From: Bacillus norwichensis
GTDB taxonomy: Bacteria; Bacillota; Bacilli; Bacillales; Bacillaceae_C
Length of the DNA stretch: 50,722 bases
Direction: 5' to 3'
NCBI RefSeq assembly: GCF_014836955.1
Contig: NZ_JACSPV010000031.1
Coordinates: 1-50,722, forward strand
Below are positions 18,899 through 28,928 of the stretch, one piece after another. Position numbers and translations under genes: made by a program. The stretch's first letter is position 1; each line of letters opens with the position of its first letter. The notes beneath the pieces are model-generated. The model searched no databases and was not told the DNA's origin. It saw only the letters and a list, made by a program, of their open reading frames with translations.

Positions 18899-20099
18899 AA
18901 ATAATGGGGAGTTTCTTTAATGACCTAAATCCTACAAGTTTTCGCCATTGCAACTCATCCAGAGCTATTTTAAAATCTGGGATACGCTGTATTAGTACGG
19001 AAATGGCCATTTGAGCTTCTATTCTTGCCAGTGAGGCCCCTAGACAAAAGTGAACGCCATAACCAAAGGAAAGATGCGGATTCGGATTCCGTGTAACATC
19101 CAGTACATGGGCGCGATCAAACCTGCTCGGATCCCGATTGGCAGCCCCCAGAAAGATATATACATGTTCACCCTTCTTAATCGTTGCTCCATTAATCTGC
19201 AAGTCTTCTGAAGCTATCCGTGCTGTCATCTGGGTCGGGCTTTCATAACGGAGAAATTCCTCGACCGCTGTTTCAATCAGCTCCGGATTTTCCTTCAGCA
19301 TGATGAATTGCTCCGGATGGTTCTCCAAAGCCAGTATTGCATTGCTAATCAGATTTACAGTGGTTTCATGCCCCGCAATGACTAATAAAATGCAGGTGGC
19401 CAATAGTTCCTCTTCGGTCAATTTGTCTCCCTGCTGTTCTTCCTTGATTAACAGGCTAATGAGATCATTTTGAGGAAGGCTTTTCCTTTCTTTGATCAAT
19501 CTCTTAAAATAAGCAAGCAGCTTGACAGTCCATTCATTACCACTTTCCAAAACACGTCTTGTTCGAGTGAAATCAATAGTTTGCAGTAAGCCAGCGGACC
19601 ATTCTCTAAATTGATACCGCTCCGCAGCTGGAACTCCCAATATTTTGGCAATGATCAGGCTGGTCAAAGGAAAAGCAAAATCTGAAACGATGTCCATTTC
19701 TCTCTTTGCCTCTGCCTGAAGAATCAAATCATTGACCGTTTCAACGATAAATGGTCTATATTCTTCCATCTTTTTCGGTGTAAAGGCCTTGCCAACTATC
19801 CCCCGAATACGCCGATGGTCCACTTGATTTTTAAAAAGCAGCATATTATTTTGAATGTCTTTCAGGTGACCATATTTCTTTGTAGCAAAAGGCAACGGGA
19901 TTCTGTTTTGAAATCTCGTGTCCAGAAGAATCTCTTTTGCTTCTTCATATCCAGTGACATACCATCCAGGATATTTGAAGGATTTGACCTGATAGACTGG
20001 ATGAACGGAACGCATCCTATCATAAAAAGGATAAGGATCTTCCAAAAACTCGTTAGAGGTGAGTGAGATTGACATAGACTGATTTGATTGCATAACCAT
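18894..20099 (-). CDS. bioI: Cytochrome P450 BioI (pimelate-forming)
   Basis: CYP107H-type P450 that in B. subtilis cleaves ACP-bound fatty acyl chains to pimeloyl-ACP for biotin synthesis. 401 residues. The I-helix is AGHETT (242-247), ExxR is EFLR (281-284), and the heme-binding FGYGVHFCLG has Cys352. It is collinear with B. subtilis BioI throughout (FKYPGWYVTGYEEA, LLQTIDFTRTRR). ATG 20099 follows AAGGAAGG; a TTG at 20117 is upstream of that site. It lies 45 bases after bioD, where bioB would be expected in the B. subtilis order. Confidence 0.93.
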   Translation of the reverse strand: MVMQSNQSMSISLTSNEFLEDPYPFYDRMRSVHPVYQVKSFKYPGWYVTGYEEAKEILLDTRFQNRIPLPFATKKYGHLKDIQNNMLLFKNQVDHRRIRGIVGKAFTPKKMEEYRPFIVETVNDLILQAEAKREMDIVSDFAFPLTSLIIAKILGVPAAERYQFREWSAGLLQTIDFTRTRRVLESGNEWTVKLLAYFKRLIKERKSLPQNDLISLLIKEEQQGDKLTEEELLATCILLVIAGHETTVNLISNAILALENHPEQFIMLKENPELIETAVEEFLRYESPTQMTARIASEDLQINGATIKKGEHVYIFLGAANRDPSRFDRAHVLDVTRNPNPHLSFGYGVHFCLGASLARIEAQMAISVLIQRIPDFKIALDELQWRKLVGFRSLKKLPIIF

Positions 20100-20144
20100 A
20101 TTTTCCTTCCTTTTCAATATATGTTTGTTAAAGTGAAAGACCTG

Positions 20145-21977
<1,833 letters not shown>

Positions 21978-21991
<14 letters not shown>

Positions 21992-23324
21992 GTGTTACCT
22001 CGTGAATGGCTTCTTTTATAATCGCAGCCATTGCTTCAAGATCTTCTATTGTGCTTACAAGCGGAGGCATGAATACGATTGTATCGCCCAGTGGTCTTGT
22101 CAGCATTCCCAGCTCCCTCATTTTAAGGGAAACCTCGTATCCCACTCGTTTTTCAGCTGGAAACGGCTTTTTTGTTTCCTTTGACTCGACAAGCTCAATT
22201 CCGCACATGAAACCCAGCTGTCTAATTTCTCCAACATGGCGGAGCTTTTGCAGCTCTTCAAGGATTGACTTTAGTTCAGCTGCTTTATGGGCCACGCTGT
22301 CGACGATTTTTTCAGATTCAAAAAGACGCAGATTTTCCAGTGCTACTGCACAGCCAAGCTGGTTGCCTGTATAGGAATGTCCATGGAAAAAGGTCTTCAT
22401 ATGATGATAATCATCATAAAATTCTTGATAGACTGCTTCCGTTGTTAGAGTGGCGGCAATCGGCAAATATCCTCCGGTGATGCCCTTACCAACCGCCATA
22501 ATATCCGGCTGCACCCCTTCATGTTCACAGGCAAACATTTTTCCTGTTCGCCCAAAACCTGTCGCCACTTCATCGACAATCATCAGTACATCATATTTCG
22601 TACAGAGCTTACGTACTCCGGACAAAAATCCTTCCGGCATCACAATCATACCCGCGGCTCCCTGAACCATGGATTCTATAGAAAGAGCCGCAATCTCCTT
22701 ATGCTTTTTGGCAAGCAACTGTTCCAGTTCATTCAGGCACTCTTCACGGCATACATCAGGATCGCTGCTTTCGGACCGGTATACGTATGGAACCGGCGCC
22801 TTGAAACCTTTAAACATTAGTGGTCCGTAAACCCGGTGAAAAAGTTCAATCGCCCCGACACTAACAGCCCCAATCGTGTCACCATGATAACCATTTATCA
22901 TGGAAACAAATTTTTGCTTTTCCTGCCTTCCTTTGTTCGCCCAATATTGAAAAGCCATTTTCAGAGCAATTTCCATCGCTGTTGCTCCACTATCCGAATA
23001 AAAGACCCTCGTTAAGTTTTCTGGACTTATCTCAATGAGCTTTTCAGCCAGTTTCGTAGCCGGAACATTTGTCATGCCAAGTAATGTTGAATGTGCAATT
23101 TTATCAAGCTGTTTTTTGATAGCTTCATCTAATTCCTTTTTGCGATGCCCATGCACATTGAGCCAAACGGAAGAAAATCCGTCATAATATTCCTTGCCAT
23201 CAATGTCCCTGACCTTGATTCCCTCTCCACTTTCAATGATTAATGGGTCCTCCTCATAGTCTTTCATTTGTGTAAAAGGCAGCCAAAGACAGGCTTTGCT
23301 TTTTTCAATCAAGTTTTGTGTCAT
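21978..23324 (-). CDS. bioA: Adenosylmethionine-8-amino-7-oxononanoate aminotransferase
   Basis: Class III aminotransferase making 7,8-diaminopelargonate. 448 residues. CLWLPFTQM at the N-terminus is typical of BioA, and the PLP lysine is in [12 protein letters not shown]. In B. subtilis the amino donor of BioA is lysine rather than S-adenosylmethionine; that may apply here but is not visible. ATG 23324 is chosen because it overlaps the bioW stop as ATGA and has GGGAGG upstream; the ORF extends five codons further. Confidence 0.95.
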
Positions 23325-24088
23325 TCTGCTTCCTCCCATCGGATAAAAATAGGCTGTTTTTTTAAATAATGTATGTAAGATTCTATATCTTCCCTGCCAT
23401 TCACAAAGAAGATGCGGCAGCCCTGTTCATCCCCAAATTTTTTTAGTTTGTTAATGCGTTGATATCCAAGGCGTTTGCTCGCCACATATCCTGTAATATA
23501 ATCCGGATCGTCTGACCAGCATAACTCTGCTACTGCAGCGGGGTGACTGGTCACTTTTGTTGCAAGGACCAGCGCCTCTTTCATTCTGAGATTTCGGGGC
23601 ACCCCATGATATGCCGCCCACTGTTCATAGTTATCCGGTTGCCAATCCATCCTGGACACCCGAATACCTCTTTCGTCTATTGGACGGTCTGAATGAATAT
23701 CGAATAATACAGCACCACCTTGTCTCGAATAACTGGGCAAAAGTTGATCTAGGGTCTCAATGCTGCTTTTTGGAACCCCAGCCTGCCTTAATAATTGTCT
23801 CGCTAATGCTTGCCCTTTCTCGACGGACTCTATTTGATGCGATTGAACGTCCAAAGGCTTTAGCAATCGGACAGAATCGTGAATGCACTCAAATTGGATT
23901 TGCATAAAATCCGGACTTCCTTTGGAATGGGTCAGTCCTTTTTCCAATAAAAAGTTCACTGCATGCGTGATCCCTTCAAAGGTGGAAATCTGTTCTCCAC
24001 CAGAAATATGCTTTCCGCCTTGTTCATGTGCTCCACCCTTGGCAGCTCTCATTCTCACGCTGTAGTATGTTTGCGATTTATTTGTCAC
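23321..24088 (-). CDS. bioW: 6-carboxyhexanoate-CoA ligase (pimeloyl-CoA synthetase)
   Basis: Activates free pimelate with CoA. 255 residues, close to B. subtilis BioW ([60 protein letters not shown]). The start is GTG at 24088, with GAGGAGG seven bases before it; the GTG at 24100 lies inside the ribosome site. First gene of the operon, 17 bases after the BirA operator. The presence of both bioW and bioI means two pimelate-supplying routes. Confidence 0.95.
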   Translation of the reverse strand: MTNKSQTYYSVRMRAAKGGAHEQGGKHISGGEQISTFEGITHAVNFLLEKGLTHSKGSPDFMQIQFECIHDSVRLLKPLDVQSHQIESVEKGQALARQLLRQAGVPKSSIETLDQLLPSYSRQGGAVLFDIHSDRPIDERGIRVSRMDWQPDNYEQWAAYHGVPRNLRMKEALVLATKVTSHPAAVAELCWSDDPDYITGYVASKRLGYQRINKLKKFGDEQGCRIFFVNGREDIESYIHYLKKQPIFIRWEEAE

Positions 24089-24104
24089 TATCCTCCTCAC
24101 CCCT

Positions 24105-24137
24105 ATTGTTAACTATTAATTTAAAATGGTTGACAAT
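24105..24137. promoter_or_regulatory. BirA operator of biotin operon
   Basis: TTGTTAAC at 24106-24113 and GTTGACAA at 24129-24136 are inverted half-sites separated by 15 bases, the standard BirA-biotinyl-AMP repressor site. It lies just upstream of bioW. Biotin-dependent repression is expected. Confidence 0.92.
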
Positions 24138-24361
24138 AGAATTGTAGAACTCCCTTTTCCATCTGTCAAATGGTTGAAGTGAATATAAGACAAAAGAACG
24201 ATCTCCTTTCATCATAAAAAAGAGATCGTTCACCACCACAAGGAATGTGAGCTACCTGCACAATTACCAAAAGGTTTTCGCTTCCGCTGTAGGTATGTTT
24301 TGGAAAACTAGTAATGCTCCTCAGGAGCCTTGATTCCTCATACTGTATTTTTAGCATTTAT
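24138..24361 (-). other. Intergenic stretch between GNAT gene and biotin operon
   Basis: No gene is supported in this stretch of about 220 bases. GAACGATCTC/GAGATCGTTC (24196-24231) forms a 10-bp stem followed by TTTTGT on the minus strand and probably terminates transcription from the GNAT gene. A second small hairpin GCTCC-TCA-GGAGC lies at about 24315-24327. A 63-codon frame here has no ribosome site. Confidence 0.55.
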
Positions 24362-24916
24362 TTAAAATCTAAAGCCCTTCCATTCTCTGGAAAGCATCCC
24401 ATAAACCGCATGGTCAACAAAGTGGTCATACAGCCATTCCGCCTCCCTAATGAAGCCTTCCAGTTGAAAGCCCAGTCTCTCTGCAACCGCCCTGCTTTTT
24501 ACATTTTCCTTAGCTGCTCTAATTTCCACACGATTCATTTTTAGCTCGGTAAAAGCAAAGTTGGTCAGTGCCCCTGCGGAACGAACGATAATTCCTCTGC
24601 CTGTATAATGTTGATCTAGCCAATATCCAATAGATCCAGTTCGATTATTCCAGTCAAATTCATTGAACCCTGCCACCCCAACTATCTCATCTCTATAGAT
24701 AATGGCCGTATTCATACTCTTGTGCTTGGCAAAGCTGTCCCGGCTTTCTTTAATATATTGCATTGTATTGTTCACACTGTTGGTATCATTAAGCCACGGC
24801 AGCCATTTCTTCAAGTGACTTCTTGAGCGGTCTGTCAGCTCAAAAAGCCGCACCGCATCATTTTGATCAACGAGCTTCAGATAAATCTCTTCATCTACTA
24901 CATGAACGAACATCAT
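24362..24916 (-). CDS. GNAT acetyltransferase, RimJ/RimL type
   Basis: 184 residues, resembling the ribosomal-protein serine/alanine N-acetyltransferase branch and Bacillus YdaF. It has HLKKWLPWLND at the N-terminus, GSIGYWLDQHYTGRGI as the acetyl-CoA binding region, and NRVEIRAAKENVKSRAVAERLGFQLEG in the C-terminal half. The substrate is unknown. The start is ambiguous: AAGGGGG precedes GTG 24922 and ATG 24916; I prefer the ATG. Confidence 0.85.
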   Translation of the reverse strand: MMFVHVVDEEIYLKLVDQNDAVRLFELTDRSRSHLKKWLPWLNDTNSVNNTMQYIKESRDSFAKHKSMNTAIIYRDEIVGVAGFNEFDWNNRTGSIGYWLDQHYTGRGIIVRSAGALTNFAFTELKMNRVEIRAAKENVKSRAVAERLGFQLEGFIREAEWLYDHFVDHAVYGMLSREWKGFRF

Positions 24917-25040
24917 GCTCACCCCCTTGAGTGACTTTGAAAAAATCTATGCATTGAGATGAAAAATATCCACAAAATTGCAATAAATAATATGTTATCA
25001 TGCTTAGATTCAGCAAAACAACCAGTTTCTAATAAGTCCA

Positions 25041-25082
25041 AGACAAAATAATAGACAGGAATTTAAAATAACTCCTGTCTAT
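25041..25082 (-). terminator. Terminator of APC permease gene
   Basis: ATAGACAGGA/TCCTGTCTAT stem with a 12-base A/T loop. On the minus strand it is followed by TATTTTGTCTT. Confidence 0.75.
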
Positions 25083-25093
25083 CCATATAATCA

Positions 25094-26431
25094 TTAAGCT
25101 TCTAATTCATCAAAGGCAATCTGCGGCGGTTCTTTTTTGAAGAAATCGGTCGAAATCGCAAGGTACACTGTTCCCAACAGGGCCCAGACAAGTCCTGCAA
25201 CAATCGCAAAAACGTCAAGACTGGCCCATAAATAAACAACGAACGCCAATCCGATGGCTGGAAAAATAAAGCTCCCAACGATGAAACGAAACGAACGCGG
25301 ACCCTTTTGTTTGAAAAAGTTAAAGAGCACACAAAGGTTTACGAATGAAAAAGCGGTAAACGCTCCCACATTGATAAGCGAAGTAGCTTCCTCAAGGCTT
25401 AGGAAAATAGCCGAAAGCGACAAGACACCAATTAACAGGATGTTCGCTACCGGAGAGTTATATTTCGGATGCAAATATCCAAAGAAACGTTTCGGCAACA
25501 CTCCATCTCTTCCCATCGCGTATAGAAGCCTGGAAGCACTGACCTGTGCGGCCAAACCAGATGCAAAAACAGAGAATAAGGCACCCGCAAGGAAAAAGGA
25601 AAGAAATAGATTCCCACCAATAATTACTGCAATTTCCGGGGAGGCTCCTTCAATATCATTAAAGATGGACACGTCTGGAAAAAGAGATTGCATAAAATAG
25701 GTAACCCCGAAAAAGAAAACACCGCCAATTCCTGCTACGAGCAGAATAGCTCTTGGTATCGTTTTCTTTGGATTAATTGTGTCCTCTGAAAGTGTAGTAA
25801 TCGCATCAAATCCAATAAACGACAGAGCCAGCAGAGCAGCTGCCCCAAACAGACTGGATACTTCGTCACCTGAAGGAATAATCTCACCAATAGTAATGAA
25901 GCTTTCAGGGCCTTTGACAATAGAACGGATAGTAAGGTAGGTAAAAATAATCCCGACTAATGCCTGGAATACAACAAGCAGCAAGTTAAGTGAAGCTGCC
26001 AATTTCACACCAAAAATGTTCAAAAAGCTGATAATCACAAGCAAGCCCGCAATCCAAACCCAGCCCGGAACCTCAGGAAACCCCGCGGAAAGATAAATAT
26101 CCGCTAGTAAGGCGTTAATCATTGGAAGCGCTATATAAGCTATGAAGGTTACCCAACCGACGATGACTCCCAAGTAAGGATTGATAATATTTCTTGTATA
26201 CGTATAAACAGATCCTGCCGTCGGAAATTGCCGGACAAGCTTTCCATAACTCAATGCCGTGAACAGGATAGCTATAAAAACAACTATATATGCAGCTGGC
26301 ACATGGCCGGACGAAACATCTGAGGCGATACCAAAAGTATCAAACACCGCCATTGGAGACATATATGCCAACCCAACAGCAACAACGTGGATCAACTTTA
26401 GCTTTCTTTCAATATGATTGCTTTGTTCCAT
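25094..26431 (-). CDS. APC family amino acid/polyamine permease
   Basis: Cytoplasmic membrane importer of 445 residues with about 12 helices. It has LAYMSPMAVFDTFG in TM1, FPTAGSVYTYTRN in TM2-3 and SFIGFDAITTLSEDTINPKKTIPRA, typical of the PuuP/YeeF-type branch. It lies next to an aldehyde dehydrogenase, an aminotransferase and agmatine deiminase, so putrescine or agmatine uptake is the likely job (inference). ATG 26431 has AGAGG eight bases upstream; the TTG at 26434 is less likely. Confidence 0.85.
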   Translation of the reverse strand: MEQSNHIERKLKLIHVVAVGLAYMSPMAVFDTFGIASDVSSGHVPAAYIVVFIAILFTALSYGKLVRQFPTAGSVYTYTRNIINPYLGVIVGWVTFIAYIALPMINALLADIYLSAGFPEVPGWVWIAGLLVIISFLNIFGVKLAASLNLLLVVFQALVGIIFTYLTIRSIVKGPESFITIGEIIPSGDEVSSLFGAAALLALSFIGFDAITTLSEDTINPKKTIPRAILLVAGIGGVFFFGVTYFMQSLFPDVSIFNDIEGASPEIAVIIGGNLFLSFFLAGALFSVFASGLAAQVSASRLLYAMGRDGVLPKRFFGYLHPKYNSPVANILLIGVLSLSAIFLSLEEATSLINVGAFTAFSFVNLCVLFNFFKQKGPRSFRFIVGSFIFPAIGLAFVVYLWASLDVFAIVAGLVWALLGTVYLAISTDFFKKEPPQIAFDELEA

Positions 26432-26508
26432 CAAATCAGACCTCTCAGGTTAAATCTTGAATACGTTTTCAGCATGCAGTCAACTTCCTACTTTCAACAG
26501 GGAGGTAT

Positions 26509-26527
26509 GCCCGGCTTTTTACCGGGC
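26509..26527 (-). terminator. Weak hairpin downstream of aldehyde dehydrogenase gene
   Basis: A GCCCGG/CCGGGC stem with a 7-base loop lies 11 bases past the stop codon. There is no T tract, so it could be a partial terminator or mRNA end protector. Confidence 0.4.
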
Positions 26528-26537
26528 TTGCCCCTTA

Positions 26538-28022
26538 TTAATCCAAGTTAACCCATACACTTTTAACTTCTGTATAATTTTCCAAAGCATAGGAGCCCAT
26601 TTCACGTCCGATTCCGGATTGTTTATATCCACCAAATGGAACTGCAGCGTTTGTTAGGTTGTAGCAGTTAACCCATACGGACCCAGCTTTTAACTTACTA
26701 GCCACAACGTGGGCGTTCTTTAGGTTCTCAGTCCAAAGTCCCGCTCCAAGTCCATAAGGACTGTTATTTGCACGATCAATCACTTCGTCGATTGTTTTAT
26801 AAGACATTGCAGCAACAACCGGGCCAAAAATTTCTTCCCTCGCAATCGTCATATGATCTTCTGCGGAAAAGACAGTAGGCTGAACAAAATACCCTTTATC
26901 AAGGCTTTCTCCACCAGCTAATAGTTTTGCTCCCTCATCAATTCCTTTTTGAATATAGGAAGTGACGATGTCTTGCTGCCTCTGGGAAACAAGTGGCCCC
27001 ATTTGAGTACCTTCCGCCAAACCATTGCCAAGCTTTACTTTTTTCGCGTGATCCGCAAGCCTTTCCATGACCTCATCATAAATTTGCTCAGGAATATAAG
27101 CCCTTGACCCTGCACAACATACCTCTCCCTGATTGGCCATGATGCCGTTAAATACGCCAGGAATCGCTTTATCCAAATCCGCGTCAGGCAAAATGATGTT
27201 TGGTGATTTTCCACCAAGCTCAAGCGTTACACGTTTCATCGTGTCTGCTGCTGTTTTCATGATGGACTTTCCAACAGGTGTAGAACCGGTAAATGCAATC
27301 TTGTTCACCTTTGGATGTTCAACAAGTGCGTTACCTGCTGACTTTCCAAAGCCAGGAACAATATTGACAACTCCATTCGGGAAGCCTGCTTCTTCAATTA
27401 ATTTACCAAGGTAAAGCGCTGAAAGAGGTGTCTGCTCTGCCGGCTTCAAAATGATAGTGCAGCCTGTAGCAAGTGCCGGAGCAATTTTCCACAATGCCAT
27501 CATAATTGGGAAGTTCCAAGGAATAATCTGTCCAACTACCCCCACAGCTTCGTGACGAGTATAGTTAAGAAATGAATTGGAGATCGGAATAGTTTGTCCA
27601 GTCATTTTTGTTGTCCAGCCAGCAAAATACCTAAGCTGTTCAATCGCACCAGGCAAATCGGCCTTTCTCATTTCTTGGATTGGCTTACCATTGTCCAATG
27701 TATCCAACTGAGCTAGGGCCTCAAAATCTCTTTCCATCAAATCAGCTAACTTGTGCATCAGCTTGGAGCGGTCAGATGCGCTAATCTTCGACCAAAGTCC
27801 TTCTTCAAAAGCTTTTGACGCAGCTTCAACCGCTTTATCAATATCATTTTCGCGAGCTTCATAAACATGAGCCAATACTTCACCCGTAGCAGGGTTGATC
27901 GTTTCAAAAGTTTGGCCATCGACAGATTCATGCCAGCCGCCATCTATGAATAATTTTTTTGGACCGTTTAAAAACTCGCTTACTTTCGGATGAAGCGCCA
28001 AAGTTTCACTAGTAGTCATCAT
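26538..28022 (-). CDS. NAD-dependent aldehyde dehydrogenase, probably 4-aminobutanal/betaine-aldehyde type
   Basis: Oxidises an aldehyde to the acid. 494 residues. Cofactor motif FTGSTPVGKS, catalytic Glu268 (ELGGKSPN) and Cys302 (NQGEVCCAGS), plus PWNFP at about 168-172. By context (agmatine deiminase, class III aminotransferase, permease) the natural substrate is likely 4-aminobutanal, giving GABA. ATG 28022 (or 28019) follows AAAGGGGATGG; the frame stays open 37 codons upstream through a hairpin and has no start signal there. Confidence 0.9.
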   Translation of the reverse strand: MMTTSETLALHPKVSEFLNGPKKLFIDGGWHESVDGQTFETINPATGEVLAHVYEARENDIDKAVEAASKAFEEGLWSKISASDRSKLMHKLADLMERDFEALAQLDTLDNGKPIQEMRKADLPGAIEQLRYFAGWTTKMTGQTIPISNSFLNYTRHEAVGVVGQIIPWNFPIMMALWKIAPALATGCTIILKPAEQTPLSALYLGKLIEEAGFPNGVVNIVPGFGKSAGNALVEHPKVNKIAFTGSTPVGKSIMKTAADTMKRVTLELGGKSPNIILPDADLDKAIPGVFNGIMANQGEVCCAGSRAYIPEQIYDEVMERLADHAKKVKLGNGLAEGTQMGPLVSQRQQDIVTSYIQKGIDEGAKLLAGGESLDKGYFVQPTVFSAEDHMTIAREEIFGPVVAAMSYKTIDEVIDRANNSPYGLGAGLWTENLKNAHVVASKLKAGSVWVNCYNLTNAAVPFGGYKQSGIGREMGSYALENYTEVKSVWVNLD

Positions 28023-28046
28023 TCCATCCCCTTTTTTAAAAAGTGA

Positions 28047-28069
28047 ACTGGCTGAGTCGTTCAGCCAGT
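28047..28069 (-). terminator. Hairpin in leader of aldehyde dehydrogenase gene
   Basis: ACTGGCTGA-GTCGT-TCAGCCAGT is a perfect 9-bp stem. On the minus strand it is followed by TCACTTTTTAAAAAAGG, leading straight into the ribosome site about 25 bases further on. It could be an attenuator or the end of an upstream transcript. Confidence 0.5.
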
Positions 28070-28100
28070 CATTTATGCAGGCTTCGACAAAATGGATTCT

Positions 28101-28268
28101 TGTGCGGTGATATGTTAGAACTGGGATTCGCACTGGAATTGCGTGTCCATAATCGATAATTGTGCGATATTCTGGATAATCGTGCGATATTTAAAATTAT
28201 CGTGCGAAATCTCCATTTATTGTGCGAAAAACAGATTTATTGTGCGAAATAAGCAATTATCGTGCGAA
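28101..28268. repeat. Array with exact 20-bp period (GTGCGA units)
   Basis: The motif GTGCG begins at 28162, 28182, 28202, 28222, 28242 and 28262, exactly 20 bases apart, with an in-register outlier at 28102 and degenerate units between. The unit is roughly TTAT(C/T)GTGCGAAAT plus six variable bases. It lies upstream of the aldehyde dehydrogenase leader, between it and a block of larger repeats. Not CRISPR: there are no separate spacers. Confidence 0.85.
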
Positions 28269-28378
28269 CGCCCTTTTTAAAAGTGATTCTCCCGCATCCA
28301 TTTTATCGGTGTACTTCCTTTATATCGGCAGGAATTGCATAGTCTGTACTCCGTTTAACGAGCGTTTGCGCTTTTTTT

Positions 28379-28501
28379 GTCCAGCTCCGGTGCCTAGCCC
28401 CTCGAGGTCATAAGCCCATCGCTTTTGAAGGCAAACTACGCCTTCTTCAGCGCTTGTCTTATGCTTGTCGGGGCTAATCGAGGCACCTCCGCTTTTTTCC
28501 T
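28379..28501. repeat. Composite repeat, unit A
   Basis: Opens GTCCAGCTCCGG. An inverted pair GGTGCCTAGCCCC / GGGGCTAATCGAGGCACC at its two ends makes a long imperfect hairpin. It ends with TCCGCTTTTTTCCT before the next GTCCAG. It resembles intergenic hairpin repeats I know from many Bacillaceae genomes. Non-coding. Confidence 0.75.
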
Positions 28502-28654
28502 GTCCAGCTCTAGGAGCCAGCGACTAGCAGACTTCGCTCCTTCTCCTACGATAAGTCAACATCGGTTCGCCTTTGGCTTCACCGTGTTTCCTTTATCTCG
28601 TCGAAGGCAACTCCAGTCTGTACGTCGCTTAACGTCGCCCTCCGCTTTTCTCCT
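28502..28654. repeat. Composite repeat, unit B
   Basis: Opens GTCCAGCTC. Positions 28517-28651 are identical over 135 bases to 28792-28926 by eye. Ends TCCGCTTTTCTCCT, which forms the junction with the next GTCCAG. Confidence 0.85.
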
Positions 28655-28776
28655 GTCCAGTTCCGGACGGCAGGGGCTCGAGGTCGCTTCAGAAAAACTT
28701 CGAAGGCAAACTTACGCCTTCGCTGTTTTTCTTCCAGCGCTTGTCGCCCCTAGCAGCCGCCCTCCGCTTTTCTCCT
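28655..28776. repeat. Composite repeat, unit A'
   Basis: A diverged partner of unit A with the same GTCCAG start and nearly the same length (122 against 123). It has GGGGCTCGAGGTC near the start, CTTCGAAGGCAAACTTACGCCTTCG as an internal hairpin and TTGTCGCCCCTAGC near the end. Confidence 0.7.
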
Positions 28777-28926
28777 GTCCAGCTCTGGGCACCAGCGACT
28801 AGCAGACTTCGCTCCTTCTCCTACGATAAGTCAACATCGGTTCGCCTTTGGCTTCACCGTGTTTCCTTTATCTCGTCGAAGGCAACTCCAGTCTGTACGT
28901 CGCTTAACGTCGCCCTCCGCTTTTCT
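28777..28926. repeat. Composite repeat, unit B'
   Basis: Second copy of unit B; the 135 bases 28792-28926 are identical to 28517-28651, pointing to a recent duplication or gene conversion. It ends two bases before the aminotransferase stop codon, so the whole block sits directly at the 3' end of that gene. Confidence 0.85.
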
Positions 28927-28928
28927 TC

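Noticed and set aside
24138-24361. Riboswitch in front of the biotin operon
   Set aside because: Control is explained by the BirA site. The hairpins here fit a terminator of the GNAT gene and lie upstream of the operator.
28242-28260. Sigma-54-like sequence TCGCAC-GATAA-TTGC in the array (minus strand)
   Set aside because: The essential GG of the -24 element is absent and the other units lack the TTGC part; chance match.
28101-28268. Possible CRISPR array
   Set aside because: Units are 20 bp including the variable part, cores are only 6-10 bp, there are no repeat-spacer blocks of CRISPR length, and no cas gene is nearby.
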